64,000 nt of DNA from Candidatus Reidiella endopervernicosa (GTDB lineage: Bacteria > Pseudomonadota > Gammaproteobacteria > GCF-013343005). Both the position numbers and the translations under genes were made by a program. The notes under the pieces were generated by a model. It did not search any database. It was given only the letters and a program-made list of their open reading frames with translations, and was not told where the DNA came from. This document shows positions 17,544 through 28,735 of the stretch, in pieces. How positions within the stretch are numbered: position 1 is the first letter of the stretch; each line of letters starts with the position of its first letter. The DNA lies in the NCBI RefSeq assembly GCF_013343005.1, contig NZ_CP054491.1:930001-994000 (forward strand), read 5' to 3'.

Positions 17544-17873
17544 ATGTGCAAACTCGCCAATACACCCGAACCGCCCTACTACAGCGTGATCTTCAGCTCG
17601 CTGAAAAGCGCCTCCGATGAAGGTTATGAAGAGGCCGCCCAACGGATGCTGCAGCTCGCGCGGCGCAGCCCGGCTTCTCGGTGTTGAGTCGGCGCGAGAA
17701 GGTGCGTTGGGTATCACGTCTCCTACTGGGAGTCGCTTGAGGCGATCCGGATGTGGCGAGAAGAGGGTGAGCATCAGGCAGCGCAGGCGGATGGACGTGA
17801 GCGCTGGTATCAGTGCTATCAGGTGCGGGTGGCACGGGTCGAACGTAGCTACAGCTTTGGAGGTGAATCGTGA
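17544..17873 (+). pseudogene. Antibiotic-biosynthesis-monooxygenase-like (ABM) protein, frameshifted
   Basis: MCKLANTPEPPYYSVIFSS starts a small ferredoxin-like fold protein. After frame changes around 17680-17730 the typical ABM tail appears: VSYWESLEAIRMWREEGEHQ followed by RWYQCYQVRVARVER. The final TGA overlaps the GTG of the hydantoinase gene (GTGA), so both were coupled. Proteins of this type often act as small heme- or flavin-free oxygenases or as unknown stress proteins. Which role applies here is unclear. Confidence 0.6.
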
Positions 17874-19823
17874 TACTGCTTGGTGTCGACACCGGGGTAC
17901 CTTCACCGACTTTGTCGTCGATGTGGGTGGAGAGCTGCGGGTCCACAAGGTGCTCTCCACGCCCGATGCCCCGGAGCGGGCGATCCTGCAGGGGATCGAT
18001 GAGCTGGGGCTCGACCGCGCACAGCTGCGGGTGGTGCACGGCTCGACGGTGGCGACCAATGCACTGCTGGAGGGGAAGGGGGTGCGCACCCTCTTTATTA
18101 CCAATCGTGGGCTGCGAGATCTGCTCACCATTGGTCGTCAGGCGCGGCGCGAACTCTATAACCTGCAGCCCGATCCGGTGACGCCGCCAGTGCCAAGAGA
18201 GTTCTGCCTGGAGACCGGCGGACGGCTTAATGCTGAGGGTGAGATGATCGAGCCGCTCACCGAGGCCGACCTTGCCGAGCTACAGCAGGCCGTCGCGGAG
18301 CTCGAGCCGCAGTCGGTGGCGATCAATCTGCTCTTCTCCTTTCTCGATGACAGCGGTGAGCGTGCTATTGAGGCGGCGCTGCCCGAAACGCTGTTTGTCG
18401 CTCGCTCCTCCGAGGTGTTGCCGGAGTATCGAGAGTATGAGCGCGGTATCGCCACCTGGCTCAACGCCTATGTCGGGCCGCTGGTCGAGAGCTATCTGGG
18501 GCGTCTCGAGCAGGGCGTTTCACCGGCGCCGCTGTCGGTAATGCAGAGTTCGGGCGATACCATCGACGCCGCCCAGGCGGGGCGACACTCGGTACGCATG
18601 TTGCTCTCCGGTCCGGCGGGTGGTCTGCGTGGAGCGCAGTTTATCGGCGAACTGGCGGGACGCGAACGACTACTCACCTTCGATATGGGCGGCACCTCGA
18701 CCGATGTGGCGCTGATTGACGGTGAGGTGCAGTTGACCGGTGAGGGGGAGATCGCAGGTTATCCGGTCGGTGTACCGATGGTCGATATGCATACCATTGG
18801 TGCGGGTGGTGGCTCGATCGCCACGGTCGATGCGGGCGGTATGCTGCAGGTCGGGCCGGAGTCGGCGGGTGCCGATCCGGGCCCCGCCTGTTACGGGCGT
18901 GGCGGTTCACGGGTGACGGTGACCGACGCCAATCTGGTGCTGGGGCGGTTGCAACCCGATGCCTTTCTCGGCGGCAACATGGCCCTTGACCTTACGGCGG
19001 CCGAGGCGGTCGTCGATGAGCTGGCGGCGGGGTTGAAGCTGAACCGTGAGGAGGCGGCTGAGGGGTGATCCATCTTGCCAACGAACATATGGCACGTGCG
19101 CTACGGGTGATCTCGGTCGAGCGGGGTGTCGATCCGCGTGAGCTGACGCTGACCTCCTTTGGCGGTGCCGGTGGCTTGCACGTCTGTGCCCTGGCCGAGG
19201 CGCTCGGCATGGATGAGGCGCTGGTGCCGCGACACGGCGGTGTGCTCTCGGCGCTCGGCATGCTCGCCGCGCCGCGTGGACGGCAGCTCTCTCAAACGGT
19301 GACCGGACTACTGCATGCTATCGATGTCGCCATGCTCGACCAGCACTTCGATGTGCTACTGAGTCAGGGGCGTAGCGAGCTGCTGGCAGAGGGTGTTGAT
19401 GAGTCGTTGATCGAGGCGCAGCGCTCGGTCGATCTGCGCTATCAGGGGCAGTCCTACACCCTCAATGTGCCGTGGTGCGGCATGCATGAGAGCAAGGCGA
19501 GTTTTCATGCACTGCACGCCCAGCGCTACGGTCATAGTCTGGGGATGGAGGTTGAGCTGGTTAATGTGCGCGTTGGTGTGCGCGGTGGCGCTTCAAGAGT
19601 TGAGCTGCAGCCGTTGGGTGAGGGTGATGTCGAGCCGTTTGCTCATCGTCCGCTCTACGGTGTGGCGGAACCGGTAGCCTGTTATCAGCGCGATGCGCTC
19701 GCTGCCGGTAGTGAGCTTTCTGGGCCAGCGCTGATTACCGAGACGGTCTCAACCACCTGGCTGGCACCCGGCTGGCACTGCCGGGTTGATGGTTACGGTA
19801 ATCTGCTGCTCAGGTTTGTCTAG
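17870..19823 (+). pseudogene. Hydantoinase A / 5-oxoprolinase family protein, two frameshifts
   Basis: Starts GTG with ILLGVDTGGTFTDFVVD, the ATP-binding motif of the HyuA family, if one G is added at 17895 in a G run. The body (VHGSTVATNALLEGKG, LLSGPAGGLRGAQFIG, FDMGGTSTDVALIDG, GAGGGSIATVDAGG, ADPGPACYGRGG) is intact. A second shift at GGGG near 19066 separates the C-terminal part (HLANEHMARALRVISVERG, TSFGGAGGLHVCALAEALG). Corrected length is about 650 residues, normal for HyuA. These ATP-dependent enzymes open hydantoin or 5-oxoproline rings. A hyuB partner is not adjacent. It converges with and overlaps the next gene by four bases. Confidence 0.8.
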
Positions 19824-21034
19824 CCGCTGGGCAGGGCGGCGAGGGTGCTATCAGACCAGCTGAGTGCCTCAGTGTAGGTTGTGGCGACCTTCCACGGGTC
19901 GAGATCCTGGAAGGCACTCTTCTCCCAGTCACTCTGCTCATAGGCGATTACACAGTTGATCGCCTCACCTATCGCGCCCTCACGTTTCAGTAGCGCATCT
20001 TTGATCTCCTGACTAAGCGGTAGCTGCTCCAGCAGTTCGCCCATATCGGCATCCATGATCGCGTCGAGGGTGGAGAAGAGTCCTGCAGTGAAGAAACCTG
20101 CGGGTTGCGGCAACCTGGCCTGTTCGGCCAGCAGTTCGCACATCTTGCCGCGCAGCATCGAGATGTTCATCAGTTCGCTCGGTTTGTCATCGACATTGGT
20201 CAGTGAGATCAGGGTCGCCCACTGCTTGATCGCCTGCAGACCGAGATAGACGATCGCCTGTTTGATCGACTCGATCTCGCGCGGCAGGGCGAAGAAAGCG
20301 GAGTTGATGTGGCGCAGCAGTTTGTAACTGAGGGTGACATCCTGGCTGATCAGGGTCTCGATCTCTTTGTTGGAGACGTCGGCAGCCTGCAGGCTAGCGA
20401 TCAGGCGCAGCGCAGTGGTGCGGTTGGAGGCGAGACGTTTGCCCTCAACGATATTGGGCTGGCAGAGAAAGTTGCCGCGAAAGTATGAGAAGCCGAGCTG
20501 TACACAACGAGCATGCACATCGCGACTATCGACCCCGTCGGCGAGGATCTCGACACCCGCTTCACGAATGGGTGTGATCGCCTCCATCATCTCGCGCAGA
20601 TCGCCGATTCCAACCTGGATGCGAACGATGTCAGCATGTTTTAGCAGTTCAGCACGCTCCTGGCTGTAGACGAAGTCGTTGAGCAGCAGCTTGTAGCCGT
20701 GTCCCTTTAGTTTGAGCAGCTTCTCAATGTTTTCGTCGCTGGCTGGAGTGGTGGGTGAGATGCCGAGAATGATCTGAGGCGTTGAGAGCTGGAGCAGGGT
20801 CTCGTCGAGTTGCAACTCCGGATCAAGGTTAATGATTGCCGGTCTGCGTCCTGCAAGATTATCGAGGCCGATCTCGACCACATTGCCGATAAAGTCGCGA
20901 ACGTTACTGCTGTGATCGCTATCCACGTTGATCGTGTCGTTGAAGATTAGCTCATAGGCAAAAACTTCAGAGAGGCGGTTGTAGATACCCTGGCGGGTGA
21001 CGAAGACCTGTTTGCTGCTCACGCGTAATTCCAT
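19820..21034 (-). CDS. EAL-HDOD signalling protein
   Basis: 404 residues. The N-terminal half resembles an EAL domain (QGIYNRLSEVFAYELIF, KLLLNDFVYSQER, ADIVRIQVG, EILADGVDS) but lacks the ExL catalytic glutamate and other metal ligands, so it is probably a non-catalytic c-di-GMP sensor. The C-terminal half is an HDOD domain (ETLISQDVTLSYKLLRHINSA, SIKQAIVYLGLQAIKQW). Such YuxH-type proteins link c-di-GMP to regulation or chemotaxis. Single gene, intact frame, ending inside the tail of the convergent hydantoinase gene. Confidence 0.85.
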   Translation of the reverse strand: MELRVSSKQVFVTRQGIYNRLSEVFAYELIFNDTINVDSDHSSNVRDFIGNVVEIGLDNLAGRRPAIINLDPELQLDETLLQLSTPQIILGISPTTPASDENIEKLLKLKGHGYKLLLNDFVYSQERAELLKHADIVRIQVGIGDLREMMEAITPIREAGVEILADGVDSRDVHARCVQLGFSYFRGNFLCQPNIVEGKRLASNRTTALRLIASLQAADVSNKEIETLISQDVTLSYKLLRHINSAFFALPREIESIKQAIVYLGLQAIKQWATLISLTNVDDKPSELMNISMLRGKMCELLAEQARLPQPAGFFTAGLFSTLDAIMDADMGELLEQLPLSQEIKDALLKREGAIGEAINCVIAYEQSDWEKSAFQDLDPWKVATTYTEALSWSDSTLAALPSG

Positions 21035-21091
21035 TTATTGGGAATGTGGAAATAGGGGGCTAGCTTAGGGGCTGGGTCGATTTCAGGCAAC

Positions 21092-21114
21092 AAAAAACCC
21101 GCCGCAGCGGGTTT
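21092..21114 (-). terminator. Terminator of the rpmB-rpmG operon
   Basis: AAACCCGC-CGCA-GCGGGTTT stem with a T tract on the minus strand, 22 bases after the rpmG stop. Confidence 0.85.
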
Positions 21115-21135
21115 GTTGCTGGAACGAGATCGCTG

Positions 21136-21291
21136 TTACTTGATCTTCGCTTCCTTGTAGGAGACGTGTTTGCGAACAACCGGGTCGAACTTCATCATCT
21201 CGACCTTCTCAGGGGTGTTACGCTTGTTCTTCATGGTGGTGTAGAAGTGGCCGGTGCCGGCACTTGAAACCAGTTTAATCTTTTCACGCAT
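21136..21291 (-). CDS. rpmG: 50S ribosomal protein bL33
   Basis: 51 residues, [19 protein letters not shown] at the start and [10 protein letters not shown] at the end, matching bL33 of proteobacteria. It lacks the CxxC zinc motifs, so it is the zinc-independent form. It lies 12 bases after rpmB on the same strand, the usual gammaproteobacterial pair, followed by a strong terminator. Confidence 0.95.
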   Translation of the reverse strand: MREKIKLVSSAGTGHFYTTMKNKRNTPEKVEMMKFDPVVRKHVSYKEAKIK

Positions 21292-21303
21292 GATAAATTC
21301 CCC

Positions 21304-21540
21304 TTAAACCTTTTCGCCGCGACCGCGCATGTCGGTCAGGACTGAATCGATACCGTTCTTGTCGATAATGCGCATGCCCTTGGCAGATACGCGCAGACGA
21401 ATGAAGCGGTTCTCACTCTCAACCCAGAAGCGGTGGGTGTGGAGGTTAGGCAAGAAGCGGCGTCTCGTCCTGTTTTTCGCATGGGACACATTGTTTCCGG
21501 CAACGGGGCGCTTCCCGGTAACCTGACATACTTTGGACAT
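21304..21540 (-). CDS. rpmB: 50S ribosomal protein bL28
   Basis: 78 residues from [20 protein letters not shown] to the end DMRGRGEKV. The start is the internal Met at 21540, preceded by a GGAG-like ribosome site; the longer frame to 21570 is not expected for the family. First gene of the rpmB-rpmG operon. Intact and highly conserved. Confidence 0.95.
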   Translation of the reverse strand: MSKVCQVTGKRPVAGNNVSHAKNRTRRRFLPNLHTHRFWVESENRFIRLRVSAKGMRIIDKNGIDSVLTDMRGRGEKV

Positions 21541-21643
21541 CGTAAATCTCCGTAAAATTCTTGAGGCCACGCATACAACGTGCCGAAGAGCCGCACTTTA
21601 TAGCAAATTCAATCTGGTGAGGCAAGGCAGCGGCGCGATTATT

Positions 21644-22324
21644 TTACAGCAATCCGTGCTCGGCGAATGAGTGGCTCTCACCGTTACCGATGATCAGGTG
21701 GTCGAGCACCCGGATCTCGACCAGTGCCAGTGCGGCCTTGAGCTGTTCGGTGATGCGCTGATCGGCCTGACTTGGCTCGGCGATCCCGGAGGGGTGATTG
21801 TGGGCAAAGATTACAGCGGCGGCATTAAATGAGAGTGCGGTTTTGACCACCTCGCGCGGATGCACGCTGGCCCCATCAATGGTGCCGTGGGAGAGCTCGA
21901 CAAAACGGATCACCTGGTGACGGTTGTCGAGCAGCAGGGCGGCGAAGACCTCGTGTTGGTAGTCACGCAGCTGTGCCGTGAGGTATTGGCGGGTCTGGTC
22001 GGGGCTGGTCAGTGCATCGCCGCTGAGCAGGGTCTCGTGCAGATGGCGTCTGCCCATCTCCAGAGTGGCCTGCATCACGGCGTACTTGGCGCTGCCGAGA
22101 CCGAGTCCGTTGCAGAACTGTTTCTGATCGGCGCTGAGCAGGGCGCGTAGGCTACCGAACTCCGCTAGTAGTTCACGCGCCAGGTCGACGGCGGTCTTGC
22201 CGCGGGTACCGGTGCGGAGAAAGATGGCGAGTAGTTCTGCATCTGAGAGGGCGGTCGCGCCACGTTGTAGCAGCTTCTCGCGGGGACGCTCTTCGGCGGG
22301 CCAGTCGGTGATCGGCATATTCAA
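21644..22324 (-). CDS. radC: RadC-family JAB/MPN protein
   Basis: 226 residues. The N-terminal helix-hairpin region ([23 protein letters not shown]) and the C-terminal MPN+ domain with the metal-binding HNHPSG motif and downstream Asp (SQADQRIT) are complete. The protein was historically linked to DNA repair, but its function is not settled. It sits between rpmB and the divergent coaBC, the standard order in gammaproteobacteria. Intact frame. Confidence 0.95.
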   Translation of the reverse strand: MNMPITDWPAEERPREKLLQRGATALSDAELLAIFLRTGTRGKTAVDLARELLAEFGSLRALLSADQKQFCNGLGLGSAKYAVMQATLEMGRRHLHETLLSGDALTSPDQTRQYLTAQLRDYQHEVFAALLLDNRHQVIRFVELSHGTIDGASVHPREVVKTALSFNAAAVIFAHNHPSGIAEPSQADQRITEQLKAALALVEIRVLDHLIIGNGESHSFAEHGLL

Positions 22325-22413
22325 CTCCCTGTTGTCGGTACGGCATCCTGCCGCCGGTTAATATTAATCGGTTATCCGCATTGTTTGAAAGTTTATGTAG
22401 AATCGTCACGATT

Positions 22414-23625
22414 ATGGATCAGCCCCTCAATGGTCAGAAAATTCTCCTCGGCATTACCGGTGGCATCGCCGCCTACAAGTGTCCGGAGCTGGTGCGCCTG
22501 CTACGCGGCGCAGGGGCCGAGGTGCGAGTGGTAATGAGTGAGGCGGCGGAGTCGTTTGTTACCCCGCTGACCCTGCAGGCACTCTCCGACCACCCGGTCC
22601 ACAGCCAGCTGCTCGATAGCGAGAGTGAGGCGGCGATGGGCCATATTGAACTTGCACGCTGGGCCAACCTGATTCTGGTGGCACCGACCACGGCCAATTT
22701 CATGGCGAAGCTGGTCCATGGCGGGGCCGATGATCTGCTGACCACCCTGGTGCTGGCAGCGGAGGCACCGCTGCTGCTCGCCCCGGCAATGAACCGTGTG
22801 ATGTGGCAGGACGAGGCGACCCAGGCGAATGCACGCATCCTGCTACAGCGCGGTATCGAGCTGGTTGGTCCCGATAGTGGTGAGCAGGCGTGTGGCGAGG
22901 TGGGGCCAGGGCGGATGGTTGAGCCGAGCGCGCTGCTGGCGCGGGTGGTAGAGCGTCTTGTTGAGGGGCCGCTGAACAACTTAAAGGTGGTGGTTACTGC
23001 TGGCCCGACTCGCGAGCCGATCGATCCGGTGCGCTATATCACCAACCGCAGTTCCGGCAGGATGGGGTTTGCGGTGGCCGAGGCTGCGGCTGCTGCCGGT
23101 GCTGAGGTGGTGCTGGTGGCGGGGCCGGTGGTGCTCTCCACCCCGGCGGGTGTTGAGCGGATCGATATTGAGAGCGCTGCCGAGATGGAACGTGCAGTGA
23201 TGGCGGCCATCGAGGGGTGCGATATCTTTGTCGCCACCGCCGCGGTGGCCGACTATCGACCCGCCGAGGTGCAGGGACAGAAGATGAAAAAGTCTGAGGC
23301 ATCACTCTCGCTATCGCTTGAGCGTACGAACGATATTCTTGCTGGCGTTGCAGCGCTCGATAGTGCGCCGTTCACGGTCGGTTTTGCCGCCGAGACCGAT
23401 CAGGTGCTCGACTATGCACGCGACAAACTGGAGCAGAAGCGGCTCGATATGATCGCCGCCAATCGCGTCGGATTGCCCGGTTCGGGTTTCGATAGTGACG
23501 ATAATAGTCTCCACCTGCTCTGGCAGGGAGGAGAACAGCTGCTTGAGCAGCAGCCGAAACGGCAGTTAGCGCGAACACTGATTAATGTAGTTGCGGAACG
23601 TTTTGCCGTGACTCAACAACGATAA
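22414..23625 (+). CDS. coaBC: CoaBC: phosphopantothenoylcysteine decarboxylase / synthetase
   Basis: Bifunctional coenzyme A biosynthesis enzyme. The start is taken at [22 protein letters not shown]; the ORF opens earlier at 22381 but lacks conserved residues there. The CoaC flavoprotein half has TGGIAAYK, the APAMN motif ([11 protein letters not shown]) and the substrate-clamp region with CGEVGPGRM. The CoaB half has [30 protein letters not shown] and the C-terminal ANRVG. 403 residues, normal length. First gene of coaBC-dut-(element)-algC-argB. Confidence 0.95.
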   Translation: MDQPLNGQKILLGITGGIAAYKCPELVRLLRGAGAEVRVVMSEAAESFVTPLTLQALSDHPVHSQLLDSESEAAMGHIELARWANLILVAPTTANFMAKLVHGGADDLLTTLVLAAEAPLLLAPAMNRVMWQDEATQANARILLQRGIELVGPDSGEQACGEVGPGRMVEPSALLARVVERLVEGPLNNLKVVVTAGPTREPIDPVRYITNRSSGRMGFAVAEAAAAAGAEVVLVAGPVVLSTPAGVERIDIESAAEMERAVMAAIEGCDIFVATAAVADYRPAEVQGQKMKKSEASLSLSLERTNDILAGVAALDSAPFTVGFAAETDQVLDYARDKLEQKRLDMIAANRVGLPGSGFDSDDNSLHLLWQGGEQLLEQQPKRQLARTLINVVAERFAVTQQR

Positions 23626-23642
23626 AGAGTAGAGAGACTACA

Positions 23643-24110
23643 GTGAGTGAGAAGATGCAGAAGATTGAGGTGAAGATACTCGACCCACGGATCGGTAACG
23701 AGATTCCGATGCCGCACTACGCGACCCCCGGTTCGGCTGGGATGGATCTTCGCGCCGCACTTGAGCAGACGACGGTGATCGCCCCCGGCGAAACGATCCT
23801 GATCCCGACGGGTATCGCGATCCATGTCTGTGAGCCCTCACTCGCTGCGGTGATCCTGCCGCGTTCCGGTCTCGGACATAAACACGGCATTGTGCTCGGT
23901 AATCTGGTCGGTCTGATCGATTCCGATTATCAGGGACAGCTCTTTGTATCCTGCTGGAACCGTGGTTCCGACTCTTTTACCATCGAAATCGGTGAGCGTA
24001 TTGCACAGCTGGTGGTGGTGCCGGTGGTGCAGGCCGATTTTGAGGTGGTCGAGGAGTTTGAGAGCTCTGAGCGTGGCGAGGGTGGTTTTGGCCACTCTGG
24101 TCGCCACTGA
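23643..24110 (+). CDS. dut: dUTP diphosphatase
   Basis: Hydrolyses dUTP to dUMP. Trimeric dUTPase motifs are all visible: GSAGMDLRA (I), [11 protein letters not shown] (III, with the preceding ILPRSG), [13 protein letters not shown] (II/III), IAQLVVVPV (IV) and the glycine-rich C-terminal [10 protein letters not shown] (V). The start may be GTG at 23643 with a GAGAG ribosome site, or ATG at 23655 ([10 protein letters not shown]), which gives the usual 151 residues. It sits 18 bases after coaBC; element copy 4 follows 25 bases after its stop. Confidence 0.95.
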   Translation: MSEKMQKIEVKILDPRIGNEIPMPHYATPGSAGMDLRAALEQTTVIAPGETILIPTGIAIHVCEPSLAAVILPRSGLGHKHGIVLGNLVGLIDSDYQGQLFVSCWNRGSDSFTIEIGERIAQLVVVPVVQADFEVVEEFESSERGEGGFGHSGRH

Positions 24111-24134
24111 TTTCCATCAACTTTCGGCATCGTA

Positions 24135-24416
24135 CGCTGACCGCCATGGAGAGCGAAGTGAGGGCGGTTAGTCCGCGATAGTCGACGCCGTCTGCATATT
24201 CGTAGTTGAGAGCGCGAGCGAACGACGAAGAAGATGCAGCAGCGGCTTTATGTCGGCGTAGAGTCACTGAGGGAGTTGTGTAGAGCCGCGAAGAGGTGAT
24301 TACGCAACGAACGCAGGACGTCGGGGCGCCGTAGGCATAAACGGTCGCGTTAGTATTTGCCGCTTGCTTGGGCTTGGATGCCCAAAACAAGCTTCCGCAA
24401 AAATAGCGACTCCCGG
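24135..24416 (+). repeat. 280-bp interspersed element, copy 4
   Basis: Full copy. It belongs to the subgroup with GCTTG/CAAGC in the right hairpin. It splits the conserved dut-algC gene pair without breaking either gene. Confidence 0.95.
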
Positions 24417-24452
24417 ATGGATGCGTGGATAAGTTAGAAGAATGGAGCTTCT

Positions 24453-26975
24453 ATGAAGGCTAAGAAAAAACCCTCAATCCGGGGTGGAATCCACCTTGTG
24501 ATTCCGCTCATGGTTGTTGCTGTTACGGCGGCAATACTCTTTGCGGCCACGGCCTTTGTGGCGCAGATGCAGCTCTCGAATGGCGATGATAGCGGCCAGA
24601 CGGCTCACTATGATCTGCTCGCCAGGGCGCATAGCGCCAGGGTCTCTGCCTATATCAATCACTACAGCGCGATGGCCGATAAGCTCGCCTCTGAGCCTTC
24701 ACTGGCGCAGCTGTTGGTGGAGGGTAAACCGCAGGCGTTGAGCGCACGCGCCGAACAGCTCGGTTACGCCTTCCCCGATGCACTGCTGGTTCGGCTGCTG
24801 CCGCCCGGTGTCGATACGGTTGATACCACCACCACGCCCAATCTCAGTTACGCCTGTCTCGATCTGCTACACAGCGCTGATAAGGGTGAAAAGCCAGCCA
24901 TTGAGATTCATCTCTTTAACAGCACGCAGGAACATATCGATATCGTACGACCGATCAAGTCGGGCGACGGCACCATCGTCGGTGCACTGCAGATCGCGCT
25001 CTCGGTGAAGGGGCTGCAGGCGACGATCGGTAAGATTGCCAACCCCGGTGGATATGTTGAGCTGCAGCAAGGGGTCGGAGGCGACCGTATGAAGCTGGCG
25101 GCCAAGGGTGCGGTGGCGCTCAAAGGCACGACATCTGTGCATACGAGCAAGATTGCGGGTACAGGCTGGAGTGTGCGTTTCTGGCCACAGCCACCGGCAA
25201 GCGGCGGTAGTGATCCGCTGCTGATCTGGGTGGTTGCCGGCGCATCGATTGCCATCCTGTTGGTTGTTCTGGTGATGGTGTTACGCCAGATCAGTGGTGC
25301 GCTGCGCAGCGATATGGCGCTCGTTATCAACATGGTCAAAGCGATGCGCGAGGGACGCGTGGTGGAACCACAGCGCGCTGCGCTGGTAGGCTGCCGCGAC
25401 ACCCTGGCGCTGCTGGTGCAGATGGGCCGTGGTGGTCGTGGTGCAGCTGCTCAAAGTGTTGATGAGGCTGCACAAGAAAATGGTGCGGATGGAGGTGAGT
25501 CGACGCTCGAGGATGAGATCTTCGGTGATGACAAGCTGAAAGATGATCTCGGCCCGAGTCTGATTTTTCAGGGCGACGATACCTCAATGATTGTCGATGA
25601 GGATGAGAACGTGAATCCCATCTTCCGTGCCTACGATATTCGTGGTGTGGTCGGTGAGACGCTGACTGCTGAGATCGTTGAGGATATCGGCCGTGCCATT
25701 GGCAGTGAGGCGTTCGAGCTCGGTGAGCAGGCGGTGATTGTGGCGCGTGATGGTCGTAACTCCAGCCCCGAGCTTGCCGATGCGCTGATCAAAGGTATCT
25801 GTGAGAGTGGTCGCGACGTGATCGATATCGGCATGGTACCGACACCGCTACTCTATTTTGCGACTAACCTGCTCGGTAGTACCTCGGGCGTGATGGTGAC
25901 CGGTAGCCACAACCCAGCCAACTACAATGGCCTGAAGATTGTGTTGCGTGGAGAGACGATTGCCGGGGATGCGATCCAGAAGCTGCGCCGCCGTATTGAG
26001 GATGAGGATTTCCTCAGCGGTGATGGTGAGGTCAACAGCGTTGAGCTGGAGAACGAGTATAGCGAGCGTGTTCTCAAGGATGTCCGGCTACAGCGCGGCC
26101 TTAAGGTGGTGATCGACTGTGGCAACGGTGTAGCGGGCAAGATAGCTCCGATACTGCTACGTCAGCTAGGTTGTGATGTGGTGGAGCTCTACTGCAGTGT
26201 TGATGGCAACTTCCCCAACCACCACCCCAATCCGAGCGATCCTGAGAACCTTAAGGCGCTGATTACCGCTGTTGCCGGACAGGGTGCCGATATCGGTCTC
26301 GCCTTCGATGGTGATGGTGATCGCCTCGGGGTGGTCGACTCCAACGGTAAGATCATCTGGCCCGACCGACTGATGATGCTGTTTGCCCGCGATGTGATTT
26401 CACGTCACGCGGGTGCCGAAATCATCTTCGATATTAAGTGCTCCAGTCACCTCGAGCGGGTGATCCGCGAGGCGGGTGGTAAAGCGACGATGTGGAATAC
26501 CGGCCATTCGCTGATCAAGGCGAAGATGAAGGAGAGCGGCTCTCTGCTGGCTGGCGAGATGAGCGGTCATATCTTCTTCAAGGAGCGTTGGTTCGGTTTC
26601 GATGATGCACTCTACGCGGCCGCCAGACTGCTCGAGATACTCTCTGCCAGTGCCGATAGCAGCGGTACTCTTTTCGATGCGCTGCCCGATAGCGTTAACA
26701 CCCCAGAGCTGCAGGTGGAAATGGCCGAGGGTGAGCTGTTCCGCTTTATGAAGGCGCTGCAGGCGAGTGGTAATTTTGAGGGTGCGAAGCTGACCACCAT
26801 TGATGGCATTCGTGCCGATTATGAGGAGGGTTGGGGTCTGGTGCGCGCCTCCAATACCACCCCCTGTCTGGTGCTGCGCTTTGAGGCCAACAGTGAGGCG
26901 GCGCTATCGAAGATCCAGAAGCATTTCCATGTCGAGATGTTGAAGATCAACCGCAATATCAAGCTGCCATTCTGA
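24453..26975 (+). CDS. algC: Phosphomannomutase/phosphoglucomutase with N-terminal membrane sensor-like domain
   Basis: 840 residues. Residues 1-290 hold two membrane helices (LVIPLMVVAVTAAILFAATAFV and a second near 270) around an extracytoplasmic domain. A linker rich in acidic residues leads to the catalytic half from about residue 385: FRAYDIRGVVGETL, the phosphoserine loop TGSHNPANYNGLK, the metal loop DGDGDRLGVVD, the sugar loop GEMSGHIFFKERW, and a C-terminal phosphate site RASNTTPCLVLRFE. It interconverts mannose- or glucose-1- and 6-phosphates for LPS and polysaccharides. The long membrane-attached form is known in Pseudomonas-type genomes. Order dut-algC-argB is conserved. Intact over 2.5 kb. 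Confidence 0.95.
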   Translation: MKAKKKPSIRGGIHLVIPLMVVAVTAAILFAATAFVAQMQLSNGDDSGQTAHYDLLARAHSARVSAYINHYSAMADKLASEPSLAQLLVEGKPQALSARAEQLGYAFPDALLVRLLPPGVDTVDTTTTPNLSYACLDLLHSADKGEKPAIEIHLFNSTQEHIDIVRPIKSGDGTIVGALQIALSVKGLQATIGKIANPGGYVELQQGVGGDRMKLAAKGAVALKGTTSVHTSKIAGTGWSVRFWPQPPASGGSDPLLIWVVAGASIAILLVVLVMVLRQISGALRSDMALVINMVKAMREGRVVEPQRAALVGCRDTLALLVQMGRGGRGAAAQSVDEAAQENGADGGESTLEDEIFGDDKLKDDLGPSLIFQGDDTSMIVDEDENVNPIFRAYDIRGVVGETLTAEIVEDIGRAIGSEAFELGEQAVIVARDGRNSSPELADALIKGICESGRDVIDIGMVPTPLLYFATNLLGSTSGVMVTGSHNPANYNGLKIVLRGETIAGDAIQKLRRRIEDEDFLSGDGEVNSVELENEYSERVLKDVRLQRGLKVVIDCGNGVAGKIAPILLRQLGCDVVELYCSVDGNFPNHHPNPSDPENLKALITAVAGQGADIGLAFDGDGDRLGVVDSNGKIIWPDRLMMLFARDVISRHAGAEIIFDIKCSSHLERVIREAGGKATMWNTGHSLIKAKMKESGSLLAGEMSGHIFFKERWFGFDDALYAAARLLEILSASADSSGTLFDALPDSVNTPELQVEMAEGELFRFMKALQASGNFEGAKLTTIDGIRADYEEGWGLVRASNTTPCLVLRFEANSEAALSKIQKHFHVEMLKINRNIKLPF

Positions 26976-26992
26976 AAAAAGACGACAGGTGA

Positions 26993-27940
<948 letters not shown>

Positions 27941-27945
27941 GGGCA

Positions 27946-28581
27946 CTATCTGGTGGGGCGTAACTGCAGAAAGCGTTCCATTGCTTTGGCATATTTCTCT
28001 ACAAGTTGGGCTCGTTCCACTCGTTTATTCTCGATGAATGCCCGGTTCTCTGCGATCTGTGATTGAACCATGGCGATTCCGTCGCGCATGGTGGCGCTGA
28101 TCGCCTTGCCACGCCTCTCCTGTGTGGCGGCCTCTTTTTTACGATTGCCCAGGTCGCCCGATAGCTTCTCGATACGCCCTTCAGAGGTGATGATGGATGC
28201 ATCGATGGCCTCGAGGTTGCGGTCGCGTACCATCTCGATCTCCTTAGCCGAACCGTAGGTTCTGACCAGGATGGAGTCGTAGATATCTTGCTTGTGTTTA
28301 CGCTCCGCCTCTTTGGCGGCAAGGCGTTTCTTTTCGGCGGCGATACGCTTCTCTTCAGCGATCTCCTCCTGGGTCTTGGCGCGTGGGGTGCTACTCACGG
28401 TGCGTCCGCGGTTGCTTAGCTCGTCGCTGCCCTGTTTTACATAGGCCGGCGGCACGGTATAGCCGTAGTGGACCTGGCCAGACTCGTCTACCCAGCGATA
28501 GAGCTTGGCAGCAGAGGCCACCTGTAGTGGCACCAGCACCAGTAGCAGTGCGGTTGTCGTAATACCGAGGAGTCTGTTCAT
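27946..28581 (-). CDS. DUF4124-domain periplasmic protein with coiled coil
   Basis: 211 residues. Signal peptide (LLGITTTALLLVLVPLQVASA), then a DUF4124 domain (KLYRWVDESGQVHYGYTVPP), then a long charged alpha-helical region (EEIAEEKRIAAEKKRLAAKEAERKH) and further heptad-like helices to the end (ERFLQLRP). Common in gammaproteobacteria near argB/pyrE; function unknown. Convergent with argB, six bases between stops. Confidence 0.8.
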   Translation of the reverse strand: MNRLLGITTTALLLVLVPLQVASAAKLYRWVDESGQVHYGYTVPPAYVKQGSDELSNRGRTVSSTPRAKTQEEIAEEKRIAAEKKRLAAKEAERKHKQDIYDSILVRTYGSAKEIEMVRDRNLEAIDASIITSEGRIEKLSGDLGNRKKEAATQERRGKAISATMRDGIAMVQSQIAENRAFIENKRVERAQLVEKYAKAMERFLQLRPTR

Positions 28582-28735
28582 CTGAGCCTGTAGTTATCGT
28601 CAGGAGCCACCTGGTTACTAGTGATCATAGACCCTATGAGTCCACAATTTAGCAAGGGTTCCTTGAACTTTTTGTCATTCAATCAGGTTGAATGGTGTGA
28701 TGCAAGTCGATGATTAAAACGGGATAATAGTAATC

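Noticed and set aside
17617-17869. Upstream extension of the hydantoinase ORF
   Set aside because: This part belongs to the ABM-like gene in a shifted frame; the true HyuA start is the GTG at 17870.
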